The translations under genes and the position numbers were made by a program. 64,000 nucleotides of DNA, from NCBI GenBank assembly GCA_039105265.1, contig JAPFFF010000027.1, positions 248,001 to 312,000 on the forward strand, read 5' to 3'. Of this stretch, positions 10,663-20,529 are shown one piece after another; position 1 is the first letter of the stretch, and every line of letters starts with the position of its first letter. The DNA is from Tritrichomonas musculus (taxonomy: Eukaryota; Parabasalia; Tritrichomonadida; Tritrichomonadidae). Below the pieces are notes generated by a model. That model was given only the letters and a program-made list of their open reading frames with translations. It searched no databases and had not been told where the DNA came from.

Positions 10663-11640
10663 CTATAAATCTATATGATTTTCATTATTTGAGTTTTCTG
10701 CTTCTTTGGAAGATAATTCATTTGTAATTTCAATTTCGTCTTGATCATTATTAGCATCGCCGTTATTGGTATTTGTATTATCACATTCATCAGGAGGCTC
10801 AACTGTTTGATCTTTAATTTGATTTTGATTATCAAGTGGACGGTTGAAATCAGTAATGCCAGCCCACATGAAACCAGAAATCGACGGTTTGGTAGGAATA
10901 AACCAAGAAAAAAAAGAATTTCCAAAAATCTGTCGAAAATTTTCTTTAGCGCCAACATTAAAAGTGTCTTCAGGAACACCTGCAATTCTCTCTAATGTTG
11001 TACGATTAACACAAACTGCAGGAAGATAAGAAAAGCCAAAGCAACCAACACATAAACCAATAAGAAAAATAAATGCCCCAATTACACCAAGAATAATTGG
11101 AGGAAGCAAATGCTTGTAATAGGAAGATAAGAAGCAGCCAACAGAAAAAACAATGATTAGCATAAAAGTATAAATTAAAAATAGCATAAAAGCTTTCAAA
11201 TTGTAAAGTGCGACGCAGTTTCCTATTACCGGGCAATGATGATCAAATCGAAAGTAGCATAGGCCGCATTCAGAACAATGATGTGTCCGTTCAGGTTTTG
11301 GAAGTGAACATTTTGTGCATCGAGGAAGTCCGTCAATTTGTGGAGGTAAGTTCTGTAAATTTCCATCTTTTAAATATCCTAATCGTTCAAGTTCGTGCTG
11401 AAGACTTCCTGCATCAAGCCAAGAAGTTCGAATATGTGACCATATCCATAAAATTGAAAAAAAAATCCAAAGCGCTAATAAAACATAAAATGATGTAACT
11501 GATGGTTTTGATCCTTTATAGAGTTGGTTTAAAATAACAAGAGCAAAAAAAAGTTGCGCAGCCACAAAAGCTAAAATTATTAATATTCTAGCAATTAAAG
11601 AATCTCGAGAATAAGGAGCCCAATTACAGGTACAAGCCAT
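10663..11640 (-). CDS. DHHC-type protein S-palmitoyltransferase
   Basis: A 325-residue integral membrane enzyme with four predicted membrane segments (about 17-39, 47-69, 150-172 and 178-202). The cysteine-rich domain lies between segments 2 and 3: CTKCSLPKPERTHHCSECGLC then DHHC at 133-136, with Cys136 as the acyl-carrying residue. A TTxE motif (TTLE) follows segment 4, as is usual. The enzyme transfers palmitate from acyl-CoA to cysteines of membrane-associated proteins, typically at Golgi or plasma membrane. The C-terminal tail is rich in Asn, Asp and Glu. All expected catalytic residues are present. The substrate is unknown. Confidence 0.95.
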   Translation of the reverse strand: MACTCNWAPYSRDSLIARILIILAFVAAQLFFALVILNQLYKGSKPSVTSFYVLLALWIFFSILWIWSHIRTSWLDAGSLQHELERLGYLKDGNLQNLPPQIDGLPRCTKCSLPKPERTHHCSECGLCYFRFDHHCPVIGNCVALYNLKAFMLFLIYTFMLIIVFSVGCFLSSYYKHLLPPIILGVIGAFIFLIGLCVGCFGFSYLPAVCVNRTTLERIAGVPEDTFNVGAKENFRQIFGNSFFSWFIPTKPSISGFMWAGITDFNRPLDNQNQIKDQTVEPPDECDNTNTNNGDANNDQDEIEITNELSSKEAENSNNENHIDL

Positions 11641-12382
11641 TTGATATTAAATATTGAAAAATTTTAATCATATTCAAAAAATCAATTAATAAACTTCTTC
11701 TTCATTCAATTTTTCTGACGAAGTAATTTGATAAGGGTGAAGTAAAAATTTGAAAGAATAATTTCAATTGAAGGTTATTTTTTGAAAAGAAATGGACAAT
11801 TGATAAATATAAAAAAAAATTGATTTTTTGAGTGTTCCAGTGATTCCTGAATTAAACAATATAGCAAAAATATTTGTTTACTATTTTTATTTTATATATG
11901 CATATACTAGAGCATAAAAATTATAAAAATCATTAGAATTATTATTTTTTTTTCTTGGAAGAAAGTACGAAATTCTTGATTCATTGTGAAGAATATTGAA
12001 GCATTCTCAGTAAATTAGTTGCCAAATTCAATAAAATAGCTGATATTAATTCTATTATCGAAATTATTTATTTTAACTTCGGGATAATACAAAAGTAATT
12101 CAATAACATGTATATATGCATATCACATTCACAAATTCTATGTTTTCTATTTTGGAGACAGTGTTTCTAGGTGAAACTATGTCAAAAAAGCATTTTTAAA
12201 AAATGACAATTTTCAATGAAGCTTTGAAAATTGAAAATTTAAAAAAACGGTTTAAAAAATTTGCATCAACATATTGATCGAAATTGAATAAATAACTGAA
12301 AGAATGGTAAACGAAAGATAAGAATAAAGAAAAATAGAGTTTGTACTAAAATACATTTAATCTATATATAAAAAAAAAGTTA
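11641..12382. other. AT-rich intergenic region
   Basis: About 740 bases between two genes on the minus strand. I see no gene, repeat or structured motif beyond a short inverted pair CAATTTTCAATGAAGC/GCTTTGAAAATTG around 12209-12235, which may form a hairpin. Confidence 0.45.
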
Positions 12383-15300
12383 CTAATCATACAGTTTGAC
12401 TCCTTTTTCCTTTTGATGCTCACACTGCATCGGAGGAAATAGTACAGCAATCTGTGTCTTTGTTTTGGGATTGTCAGCAAGTACCATATCATCGGAAATT
12501 TCTACTTCTTCTTTATCTTCTTCTTCATCATTGTCATCGTCTTCGCTTTCTGTATCGAACAAGAAACGAACTTGGTTCTGAATCTTTTCTGGTACTCCGA
12601 TAGTGTCAAACAATCTCTTTTTAGTTAATTTAAATTTTTCATCAGGTATAACTTTGAATAAGAAAGGCATTCCAAAGGGGACTATTTCCTCTTTTTCAAG
12701 TGTTACTTTTTCAAATCTAGCCAAAAATGAGTTATCTTGTAATTCTTTTTGATCATCTGGAATAATCTCTACCCTAATTGGATTCTTAAGATTTTCCAGC
12801 GATAAATCATTATCAAGTATTTTCCCTACTTTCGCGCCTTTAATTGAAAGGGCTCTAAGTAGTATATCATCGGGAATTTTATTTTTACTCTTTATATAAA
12901 GAATAACGTCCTTAACGGTCGCCCCAATAGGGAAAAATTTTAGAAGGATGAAATCCATTTGAATTGCGTCACATGAAAACGATAAAATAACTCTCAAAAA
13001 GTGATTTCTTTTATCAATTGAGCAAACAGTTATTTGATCGTTTTCGTGAATCGCTTCTCCAATTGTTTTAAATTGACCTTCATCGAGCGGTTTGATTGAA
13101 TTTCCGGAATACAAAGCAAGAACTGATCTAGCTGACTTTACTTCAACTTTAAAAATCCGTGAAATAAACTGTTTGAAGCTGTGAAAGTCAATTGTAGAAG
13201 GAACCTCCACTTTTTGAATGTTTTTCAATGGGCAAATCATGGTGAAATTGATTAACGATTTGACCATTTGATAATAATCATTGACCAATTTTGGAACTTT
13301 TTCTGTGAATATGTCAAAATAACGGGCTTCAATACCAAATTCGCCTATATTTGAAGGCGGTCTGGGCTGTTTAAACTGAGGCAAGATTTGGAAAATGACA
13401 AATGTTCCATCTGGCAACATTAATTGGTCGGATGCCTTGAAAATGTCAATTTCAATCAAATTTGAATCAATCAAAGCGAAAGCAATCAAATGTTGAGAAG
13501 GTGGAAGGTTAATTTTCTTCTCAACTAAAGGGATAACTGTTGCAATTGGCTGGCTTCTTTTGAGAGAGACTCTCTCTATAAACTTGATAGGAAACGGCTT
13601 AAATAATGGTGAGAAAAATTGAATGAAAAGCATAATATCATCATCGTAGACATTTAAAGGGGAATCCTCACTAGTTTCGGCGAAGAATGTCGATGTACAT
13701 AATGTAGAAACCTTTATATTTGAACGACAAGCAACTCTTCCTAAAATTGAAGAATTGAAAAAAAAGTGAAGTCTGAGGAACTTCACTTTTAATAAATTTA
13801 TAACTTTTTCATAAAGATCAACCATTGTTTTATTTTTACGTATCTCAAATTTTAATGGATCTGAAAAAGTCATTTTATTTGAATCAATATTTTCATCAGT
13901 GAAAATTTTCACTTCTAAAATATTGTTCTGAATATTAACGTCCGAAACTTCCGTTAATGATGATTTTGGTATCAATGAATCCGGGACTTTACAAAAGAGT
14001 TCTTTAAGCTTTGTGTGTTGCATATAAACAAGCATATACGCAGAATAATTAAAATTTTCAAATTTTTCAATTTTCTTTTTTTCCTTCTCAATTTCAGAGC
14101 CGTTGTCATCAATGGCTGACGAGGAAGGAGACATCATTATGGAAGACGATGACGTCGGAGATTTATCAACGTCATATTCTTCTTCTGTATTAAGTGATCT
14201 ATCGTTCTGTTCACTTTTTCCAAAGTTGTCTTCAACGGCCAGTTTTTTACTAACTTTTGAAACAATGCTATCGTTAAATTTGAACCATTCTTGATCGTCC
14301 GGTGAAGTTCTTAAAAAAACGTAAAAATGGCCGTTTTCAACATTTCCTGCGTGTGCGAGAACGCCGAATAATTCATACAAATTCTCGTCGTTCTCTTTCC
14401 TTGCTTCTGTTGGCATATAAGAGTTCATATTTATGTTTAAAGGAAAAGTAAGTTTTGAATTTATTTTCACTTTTTGTTTGATCTTTGAATCATATTCAAA
14501 GCGTCGTAATTGAAAAAATAAAATAGGTGGCAAAAAGGCCAATTCTGTGGTCAATATAGCATCTTGAAATCCATAGCCTTCTGCTTTGTATTGATTGCTG
14601 CCTTCCATGGGTTCGGGTGCAGTAAATCTGGATAATGATTCTTCAAGAGATGAGCAGTCTTTGACATCCAGAGGTATCGTAAAAAATTCTTCAATATTGG
14701 ATGACGTAAAATCTACATTTATGCATTTTATTGTTGCACGTAGCTTGCCTTGAAATAAATTGGCAATTGGATTGTTTTCTGGAGTCGTTTTTAATTTTTT
14801 TTCGATTATCGATAGAAATTCTAAAAGAAATTCATGAGTATCTTGCTGATGGAATATATCGTCATTGCTCCATCCAAAAGAATTTGTGAGTAATTTTGTC
14901 GTTACTGGTTCTCTTTTGGTTTGCATTTGAGCAAATAATCTTTGAAGATTCCATATTATGGTTTTTTCATAGTTTTCATCAATATTCTCACAGTTTACTT
15001 CAAAAATTAGTCTTCGAAAAGCAGGAATATGAAATAATGTCTGTAAAATCGAATTTATGTAGCACGTAGCTCCCTGATTGCGTATTCCACAATATTCTTC
15101 TGTTTCTATATCATATTCATCCTCTGAATGTGAACTACTTGATGTTTGTGGAATTATATTTTGGGAGGATAATGGAGTAATGTAATTTGACGGAATTTTA
15201 TTTTGAACTTTATTTCTTTTCTTTGGTAGTGGATTATCTTCATGCGAGAAAGTGAATCTGACTCTTAATGAATCAGAATTAATAAATCCATCTTCTTCTG

Positions 15301-15688
15301 TAAATTTCATAAATCGTATAGTAACGCGAGCATCAAATGAAGGCCTTTTAAACGTAAATTTGTGGGATATTGTCCTTGATGCATTAAATAATTCGTTTGA
15401 ATTTATAATATCAAATTTCATTTCACAATTATATGTTTCTGGACAATTTGTAAGAACGACATTAAACATCACACATGCTGGCGAATTTTGAACAATTTTA
15501 ATTAAAAAATTGGCATTTGTCCCAGTTGTAATTGTTATAGTCGAGTATTCTTCTGTTTCATTCCATTTTAAAAAATCCCATGTTTCTGTCTTTGTAAAAT
15601 TTCCAGGAATGATTTCGCCATTAAAAACGTCGGGACGTTGTAAATCAGAAGTAACTTCTTCTCGAAATACAAGTCTCAAATCATTCAT
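12383..15688 (-). CDS. USP7 (HAUSP)-like ubiquitin carboxyl-terminal hydrolase
   Basis: A 1101-residue deubiquitinase. Residues about 35-150 look like a MATH/TRAF domain (ETWDFLKW near 36, then beta-rich sequence). The peptidase C19 core follows: Cys box GIRNQGATCYINSILQTLF with Cys209, QQDTHEF near 281, and the His box HAGNVENGHFYVF with His454 and Asp473 in FNDS. The acidic serine-rich insert at about 500-550 is followed by a long C-terminal part with beta-grasp-like segments, matching the tandem UBL domains of USP7. The acidic stretch EDDDNDEEEDKEEVE lies near the end. In the family the MATH domain recruits substrates and the UBLs activate the core. The domain order is complete. Confidence 0.92.
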   Translation of the reverse strand: MNDLRLVFREEVTSDLQRPDVFNGEIIPGNFTKTETWDFLKWNETEEYSTITITTGTNANFLIKIVQNSPACVMFNVVLTNCPETYNCEMKFDIINSNELFNASRTISHKFTFKRPSFDARVTIRFMKFTEEDGFINSDSLRVRFTFSHEDNPLPKKRNKVQNKIPSNYITPLSSQNIIPQTSSSSHSEDEYDIETEEYCGIRNQGATCYINSILQTLFHIPAFRRLIFEVNCENIDENYEKTIIWNLQRLFAQMQTKREPVTTKLLTNSFGWSNDDIFHQQDTHEFLLEFLSIIEKKLKTTPENNPIANLFQGKLRATIKCINVDFTSSNIEEFFTIPLDVKDCSSLEESLSRFTAPEPMEGSNQYKAEGYGFQDAILTTELAFLPPILFFQLRRFEYDSKIKQKVKINSKLTFPLNINMNSYMPTEARKENDENLYELFGVLAHAGNVENGHFYVFLRTSPDDQEWFKFNDSIVSKVSKKLAVEDNFGKSEQNDRSLNTEEEYDVDKSPTSSSSIMMSPSSSAIDDNGSEIEKEKKKIEKFENFNYSAYMLVYMQHTKLKELFCKVPDSLIPKSSLTEVSDVNIQNNILEVKIFTDENIDSNKMTFSDPLKFEIRKNKTMVDLYEKVINLLKVKFLRLHFFFNSSILGRVACRSNIKVSTLCTSTFFAETSEDSPLNVYDDDIMLFIQFFSPLFKPFPIKFIERVSLKRSQPIATVIPLVEKKINLPPSQHLIAFALIDSNLIEIDIFKASDQLMLPDGTFVIFQILPQFKQPRPPSNIGEFGIEARYFDIFTEKVPKLVNDYYQMVKSLINFTMICPLKNIQKVEVPSTIDFHSFKQFISRIFKVEVKSARSVLALYSGNSIKPLDEGQFKTIGEAIHENDQITVCSIDKRNHFLRVILSFSCDAIQMDFILLKFFPIGATVKDVILYIKSKNKIPDDILLRALSIKGAKVGKILDNDLSLENLKNPIRVEIIPDDQKELQDNSFLARFEKVTLEKEEIVPFGMPFLFKVIPDEKFKLTKKRLFDTIGVPEKIQNQVRFLFDTESEDDDNDEEEDKEEVEISDDMVLADNPKTKTQIAVLFPPMQCEHQKEKGVKLYD

Positions 15689-16607
15689 AGATATTGATTC
15701 AAATTTTTTCGTTTAGAAATTTCAACGAACAAAACATCAAAATCTTCAGAAAATTAAAGATATTTTGTAAATATCAGTATTGAAAGATATATTAAAGCAT
15801 AAAAATCATATTTATTATTAGATAAACGATAAATATTGGTTTAAAATTTTGTTTTTTAATCAAATAAGGTCAAATAATTGGTGAAAAAATTGAATGTTTA
15901 AATCAACGAATGGTTAGGTTGGATGGAATCAATTGAAAAAAAAATTCAATATTCGATTTTAGGCCAATATTCGACCATGTATGAAAAAGTAATTTTCCGG
16001 TCTGAAAAAGTGACTTTTTCTGAGGAGCATTCAAAAAGTGGTGTTTTATTCAGAAAAAATTATCTTAAAGCAATGAAAAATAAAATTTCATCTTTTTATT
16101 TTGTAATATAATTATTCCCTAGACTTGCAGTCCCTCTAAGGAGTATCGAGTGAGGCTGAGTTTTAATCTAATGGTTGGTATTAAGAATCTGTAAAAATCT
16201 GTCCTTTCAAATCAAAATGTTTATATAGGAATTTTTTAGATTATTTTTTCTGAATATAATCACACTTTTTGTATAGCTCTCAGAAAAATTAAAAATAATG
16301 GAATTAGATATTTCTAGTTTCAAGTTTTCTCAATCTTGTTTTTATTCAAAATAAGTTGTAAAATGTTGAATATTGAAAAAAACTCATAGAATATGCATGT
16401 CAATTGTAACAACTTTAGAAAAAGTTTAGATTTTAATCTATATTATTTGTCCTAAACGATTAAAAGAATAAAATAAATTTACAACGATTAAAAATATTAT
16501 ATATAATTTGAATAAACAATGGTAGAATAATTTATTTTAATATATTAAGAATCTAATAAATATTTCCGTTTTCCTTATATTTACATAATTTCTCAATTCT
16601 CTTAACT
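15689..16607. other. Upstream region of the USP7-like gene and left edge of the repeat island
   Basis: An open frame at 15923-16111 has no recognisable protein features. A near-palindrome occupies 16001-16023. Around 16360-16430 lies CTCATAGAA next to AATATTGAAAAA, a motif shared with the TA-flanked short elements elsewhere in the window, so this is probably a decayed copy. TAGACTTG at 16130 resembles the terminus of the repeat at 19865. Confidence 0.4.
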
Positions 16608-16855
16608 TAGGCTTGCTACTTTCTGATTTTCGAGATCGAGAATTAACCTTCTTTCATATATCTATAAAAAAATATGAATTGAAACTCTAAATCGATTTCA
16701 AATATCGAAGATTCTTAGCTTTTGATATCAGAAATTTCAATTAGACTTTCTGATAAACTTATGATCTTAACTAAATCTCATATATTTCAAAAAAAGTTTT
16801 GTTTTTTGGTTTTAATCATAAACAAAAACATCAATACATTTTAATATTTCATTGT
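16608..16855 (+). repeat. Diverged direct copy of the left part of the 19865 repeat
   Basis: The stretch begins TAGGCTTGCTACTTTCTGA and includes CGAGATCGAGAATT, TTAGCTTTTGATATCAGAA, TTTCAATTAGACTTT and AAACATCAATACATT. Each has a recognisable counterpart in the same order at 19865-20105. By eye the two are related along about 240 bases with many substitutions and small length changes. This is an older copy of the same repeat family. Confidence 0.7.
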
Positions 16856-16859
16856 TTTT

Positions 16860-17130
16860 GAAATAGTTTTGTTTTATAATTGGGTTGAATCAGGGGATTT
16901 GGCCAATTTAAATATGCTTGAAACTTTTTGAGAAGAATTTCTTTTGTGATTGCTCGTCAATAATTTGGTGCATTATCTTGCTGACAAATGTAGTTTATGC
17001 CAAATGTATTGTTCAAATTTTAAAAATATTCCATTGTTAATCAATAAATTGCAATATTCTTCTGAGTTAAACTTTCCTTCAACGGTTAACAAATCCCTCC
17101 TATATCTGCCTAGGCCAATACCATTATAGT
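16860..17130 (-). pseudogene. Decayed Tc1/mariner-superfamily transposase fragment
   Basis: Read on the minus strand, pieces in different frames give VEGKFNSEEYCNLL, GINYICQQDNAP and a degraded WPNPLIQPNYK. These correspond in order to the Tc1-like transposase segments FIEG..NSEEY, QQDNAP.H (second catalytic Asp region) and WP.QSPDLNPIEN (third acidic residue region). In-frame stops and frame changes mean it cannot encode an active transposase. The region upstream (toward 17350) may hold the rest, too worn to read. It is an ordinary cut-and-paste DNA transposon relic. Confidence 0.8.
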
Positions 17131-18442
17131 TTTTGTTTTAGGTTCATGGTTATACAAAGATAATGAAGGATGATGACCACAGCACCTCAATATACCCTAC
17201 TTATGAGAATCAATTTCATCAGTGGATTCATTAGTTATTATGATGTTTCGAATTTTAGTTGGTTTAGACATGAAATGAAAGAGTATAAACACTTTCTTCT
17301 AGTAAAATGTTCTTCTCCTATTGAAAGAATTGGTGTTTTCTTCATATATTTGATTGCATAATCATTTGAAATTTTATACGATATTTAGTGGTTAGTATTC
17401 AAAAAAAAAGAGTCTATATATTTATGGATAAACTCTAGTAAGCATATTCAATTTTATATTATTGAAAAATGGCTCCATTTATTTTGATAATCGAATCAAT
17501 CTGAGTCCAAACCAACTTCTGTAGTATTGCTGATTGAATGATCATCAAGCCGAATCATTGACATATGCTGATATATTGATTTAACCCATGATTAATAAAT
17601 TATCTCTAATAAATAATTTGGCTCATATATTGTTTATTTGATTCTTATCTCTTAATTTCGCTTCAATTTCTTCATATTTCTTTTCAATATATCTCTTTTA
17701 TAAATTGATATTAAGCAATAGCATCAAGTTCAAAACAAATAATCCTAGAAAATATTGTTTTCGATTTAAATTTTGAACAGAAAAAGCTTATGTGGTTTGA
17801 AATGTAGGAGTTTGTGGTGATGCTTTCATACCAAATCTTATTTCATTTGAAACTCATGAATCTTTTTAGAACTGGCCTAAATCAAATATATTAAATTTCC
17901 ATCAAATTCAGATGTGACAATTATAGAGGAAAATGATTTTTAGGTCTTTAACAAATTTAATGGAAACTTAATAAATTTGTTTCTTTACCATCACGATGAT
18001 TTCTCCTTAAATGATTTTATAGTATTTGCTTCAGCAACATATCCTCAATTTATAACAAGTATTCAAAAAAGTCATCTGTTAATGGCCTTTATTTGGCAAT
18101 GACCGCAATACCAAACTCATTCCAAGTGAAAAAATCAATGACGAAAGAAGGTAAAAATTCTATATGAATCGAGTTTAATAGATATTTCAACCATATTCAT
18201 GTCTATATTAAAGATAGTTTAAATGATTTACAAAAAACTCAGAATGTGTTAGTCTTTTAACTTCAAGTTTTTGATTAAGAATTATTTGAGAGGTTTTTTT
18301 CCAAAAAACGAGTCTAGTTCAATGCTTTCAGTATTCGGAAAATTTGTTTCAAATAATTGTGTAAATGCCCTGTTTTTTTAGAACTATTCATTTACCAATA
18401 TGAACAAACTCAAAGATACAAAACGAAGTTTGCTCAAACAGA
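17131..18442. other. Decayed repeat-derived sequence
   Basis: No intact gene. The part up to about 17400 may be the worn N-terminal half of the Tc1-like transposase. The rest is AT-rich with scattered short reading frames and no recognisable domain. Confidence 0.4.
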
Positions 18443-18968
18443 CTAGGCTTTTGTATCCAGTGAACTGAGTGTCCATTTTCGACTTTTTGTAAAAAGCTGT
18501 CACTTTTTGTGGACATAAAACTGCTTTTTTATTTAGTTTTTTATTCAAAGATTTGTGTTGAAGTATCCAAATAATATTTTATTGGATACTTTATTTTTAC
18601 TTTAATAAACTCATTAATATAAGAAAAAAAGCAATAATAAATGTCTTAAACACCTACTATTCTTAATTTTTAAAAAACCTCTCAAATATGAATTATAAAC
18701 TTTTCAAATTCACTAAGAATGATTTTGACCAAGAAGATCAACATTTGAAATAAAAATAAAATTCAATGTAAATTTGGAGCGATATAATTGGTCAAACGAA
18801 ATATACATTCAAAATAATCAATGAAAATTGAAAGGTGTATCCAAGATTGAATTAAAGTGTCCATTTTGGCGATTTTGGATCCTCAAATTCTCTCAAAAAA
18901 TAACGAACAAAAATGAGTATCCATTGGATACTTTTTGAATACAAACTCGTTTGGACACAAAAGCCTAG
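18443..18968. mobile_element. Non-autonomous inverted-repeat element with 8-base duplication CAAACAGA
   Basis: The 526-base element begins CTAGGCTTTTGTATCCA and ends with the inverted TGGACACAAAAGCCTAG. It is flanked on both sides by CAAACAGA (18435-18442 and 18969-18976), a perfect 8-base direct repeat. Eight-base duplications are typical of hAT-type elements. It has no coding capacity. Internally, GTGTCCATTTT recurs near both ends. The intact duplication points to a fairly recent insertion. It lies just left of what may be an older coding fossil. Confidence 0.85.
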
Positions 18969-18984
18969 CAAACAGATAACATAA

Positions 18985-19215
18985 TTAAAATATTGAAAAA
19001 TGATCCTGGCAAGATTTTATATAAATATCAACAGAAGGGAAATGGTCGTTATACATTTAGAATCAAGAATGATAAACTAATTACAAGAAATTGGTTAACT
19101 TATTTGCTTCCATATGCAAGTGAAGTAATACAAATAATACACTATATTCAAATTGATGGCATTCTGATTACTCATTTTGTTTTTGGCATGGTATATATTA
19201 TAACCAATTGATATC
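18985..19215 (+). mobile_element. Possible integrase-like fossil fragment
   Basis: A short decayed coding stretch has spacing of His and hydrophobic residues reminiscent of the zinc-binding N-terminal domain of retroviral-type integrases, as carried by Maverick and LTR elements. It is broken and incomplete. The neighbouring 526-base element appears to have inserted beside or into it. If correct it could be a relic of an older Maverick. The resemblance is weak. Confidence 0.25.
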
Positions 19216-19267
19216 ATTTATATTAACAGTACATCCAACCAAAAGTTTAATATTATTCAATATTATA

Positions 19268-19364
19268 AAGTGTGTCCACTATTAGGAAAGTTAAAATTGT
19301 GAAAACTCATTCAATATTTCTATGAGCTTATTCAAAAAATACTTTCTTAATTGTGGACGCACTT
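19268..19364. mobile_element. 97-base TA-flanked miniature inverted-repeat element
   Basis: AAGTGTGTCCACT at the left and TGTGGACGCACTT at the right are inverted copies with one mismatch in the first ten or so bases, and both sides are followed by TA. The arms continue as ATTAGGAAAGT against ACTTTCTTAAT. The whole element is nearly a hairpin. Its centre holds CTCATTCAATATTTCTATGAG, written here as CTCATTCAATA and TTTCTATGAG, a motif shared with the TA-flanked elements at 27179 and 45217. TA flanks suit Tc1/mariner-type mobilisation. Confidence 0.7.
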
Positions 19365-19864
19365 TATGAATGCTTACATTTTTATCAGATATATGAAGAA
19401 ATAAACAAAAGGCGAATCGTCTTTGCAGATATGGGGAAATCTATATTATGAGGCTTGTGTGCCATTGACTTTTTATTCGAAAATTTCGTGCAAAATCAGC
19501 CAAATTTTACACTGATTTTATTATTTAAATTCTCAGTGATAAATAACTGAAATCTGTTAGGAGCTTGACTGATTTTATTATGTAATTTTTCAAATGGAAT
19601 TGAATATCATTCCTTTTATTGATACTCATGTATATTTTTAAGGTCAATTTTCTAATAAAATTGTCCTTTTGATTTGTGTGCCAATTGCTGGTATGGAACA
19701 CCCTCTTGCTCAAAAAATACCTTTTTTTTCATAAAAATTATTTGCTGAGGCAAAAACATCGTTTTCTTGCAAAAATTCTAAATAATCGTCGTAATTTAAT
19801 TTCCCTTTTACGAGAATTTATGGATGACGTCTTTTTTTTCCAATTAAAATCAAAACATTATACC

Positions 19865-20333
19865 TAGACTTGTTATTCTCCGATTCTCGAGATCGATAAT
19901 TGATTGACTTTTTGATATCGATACATAAATATACACAGATTCTCGAGATCGATTTCAGAGATCGAGAATTTTTTTTCTCAGCTTTTGATTTCAGAATTTT
20001 CAATTAAACTTTTTGATAAATATATGATCGTAATTCATTCTCAAATATTTCATAAAAAGAATGTATTTTTTTGATTTTAATCTTAAAATAAACATCAATA
20101 CATTCTATTTATTTTTTTAGATATAATAAAATCACAAATACCAATTATAAAAAAAGATAAATCTGTTTGAGATCTCGGTAATTGATATCAAGTTTACAAT
20201 TATTTTTATATCATATATCATACCTGATATCTTGATAATCGATAATCTCGATATCCGATTTGTAAACTAATAATCGAGTATCAGATGTAAAAAAGTGACG
20301 TTTTTGATATCGATTCTCAAAATAACAAGTCTA
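19865..20333. mobile_element. Non-autonomous inverted-repeat element with 8-base duplication ATTATACC
   Basis: The 469-base unit starts TAGACTTGTTATTCTC and ends with inverted GATTCTCAAAATAACAAGTCTA, cut here as TCAAAATAACAAGTCTA. It is flanked by perfect copies of ATTATACC (19857-19864 and 20334-20341). The inside is rich in CTCGAGATCGAT-type words in both orientations, so it is largely foldable. Its left 43 bases recur almost unchanged, inverted, at 26965-27007. The family is represented by an older copy at 16608. There is no coding capacity. Confidence 0.85.
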
Positions 20334-20345
20334 ATTATACCAGCA

Positions 20346-20380
<35 letters not shown>

Positions 20381-20529
20381 CATTATTTGAGGTGTTTTGC
20401 TATAAACTCCTCGTTTTATCCAAATTCTTATAGAGTCATCTCTGATGCAAAATTTACATTCACCAGTATGCAATATAGCTAGCAGAATGATACATAGCCT
20501 TTGATGCCAAAGAAGTTACATTTCGTGAT

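Noticed and set aside
15923-16111. 62-residue plus-strand open frame
   Set aside because: It overlaps a near-palindrome and repeat-like words and has no protein-like pattern.
17131-18420. A second transposase gene to the right of the Tc1-like relic
   Set aside because: No conserved motif could be read in any frame beyond the fragment reported.
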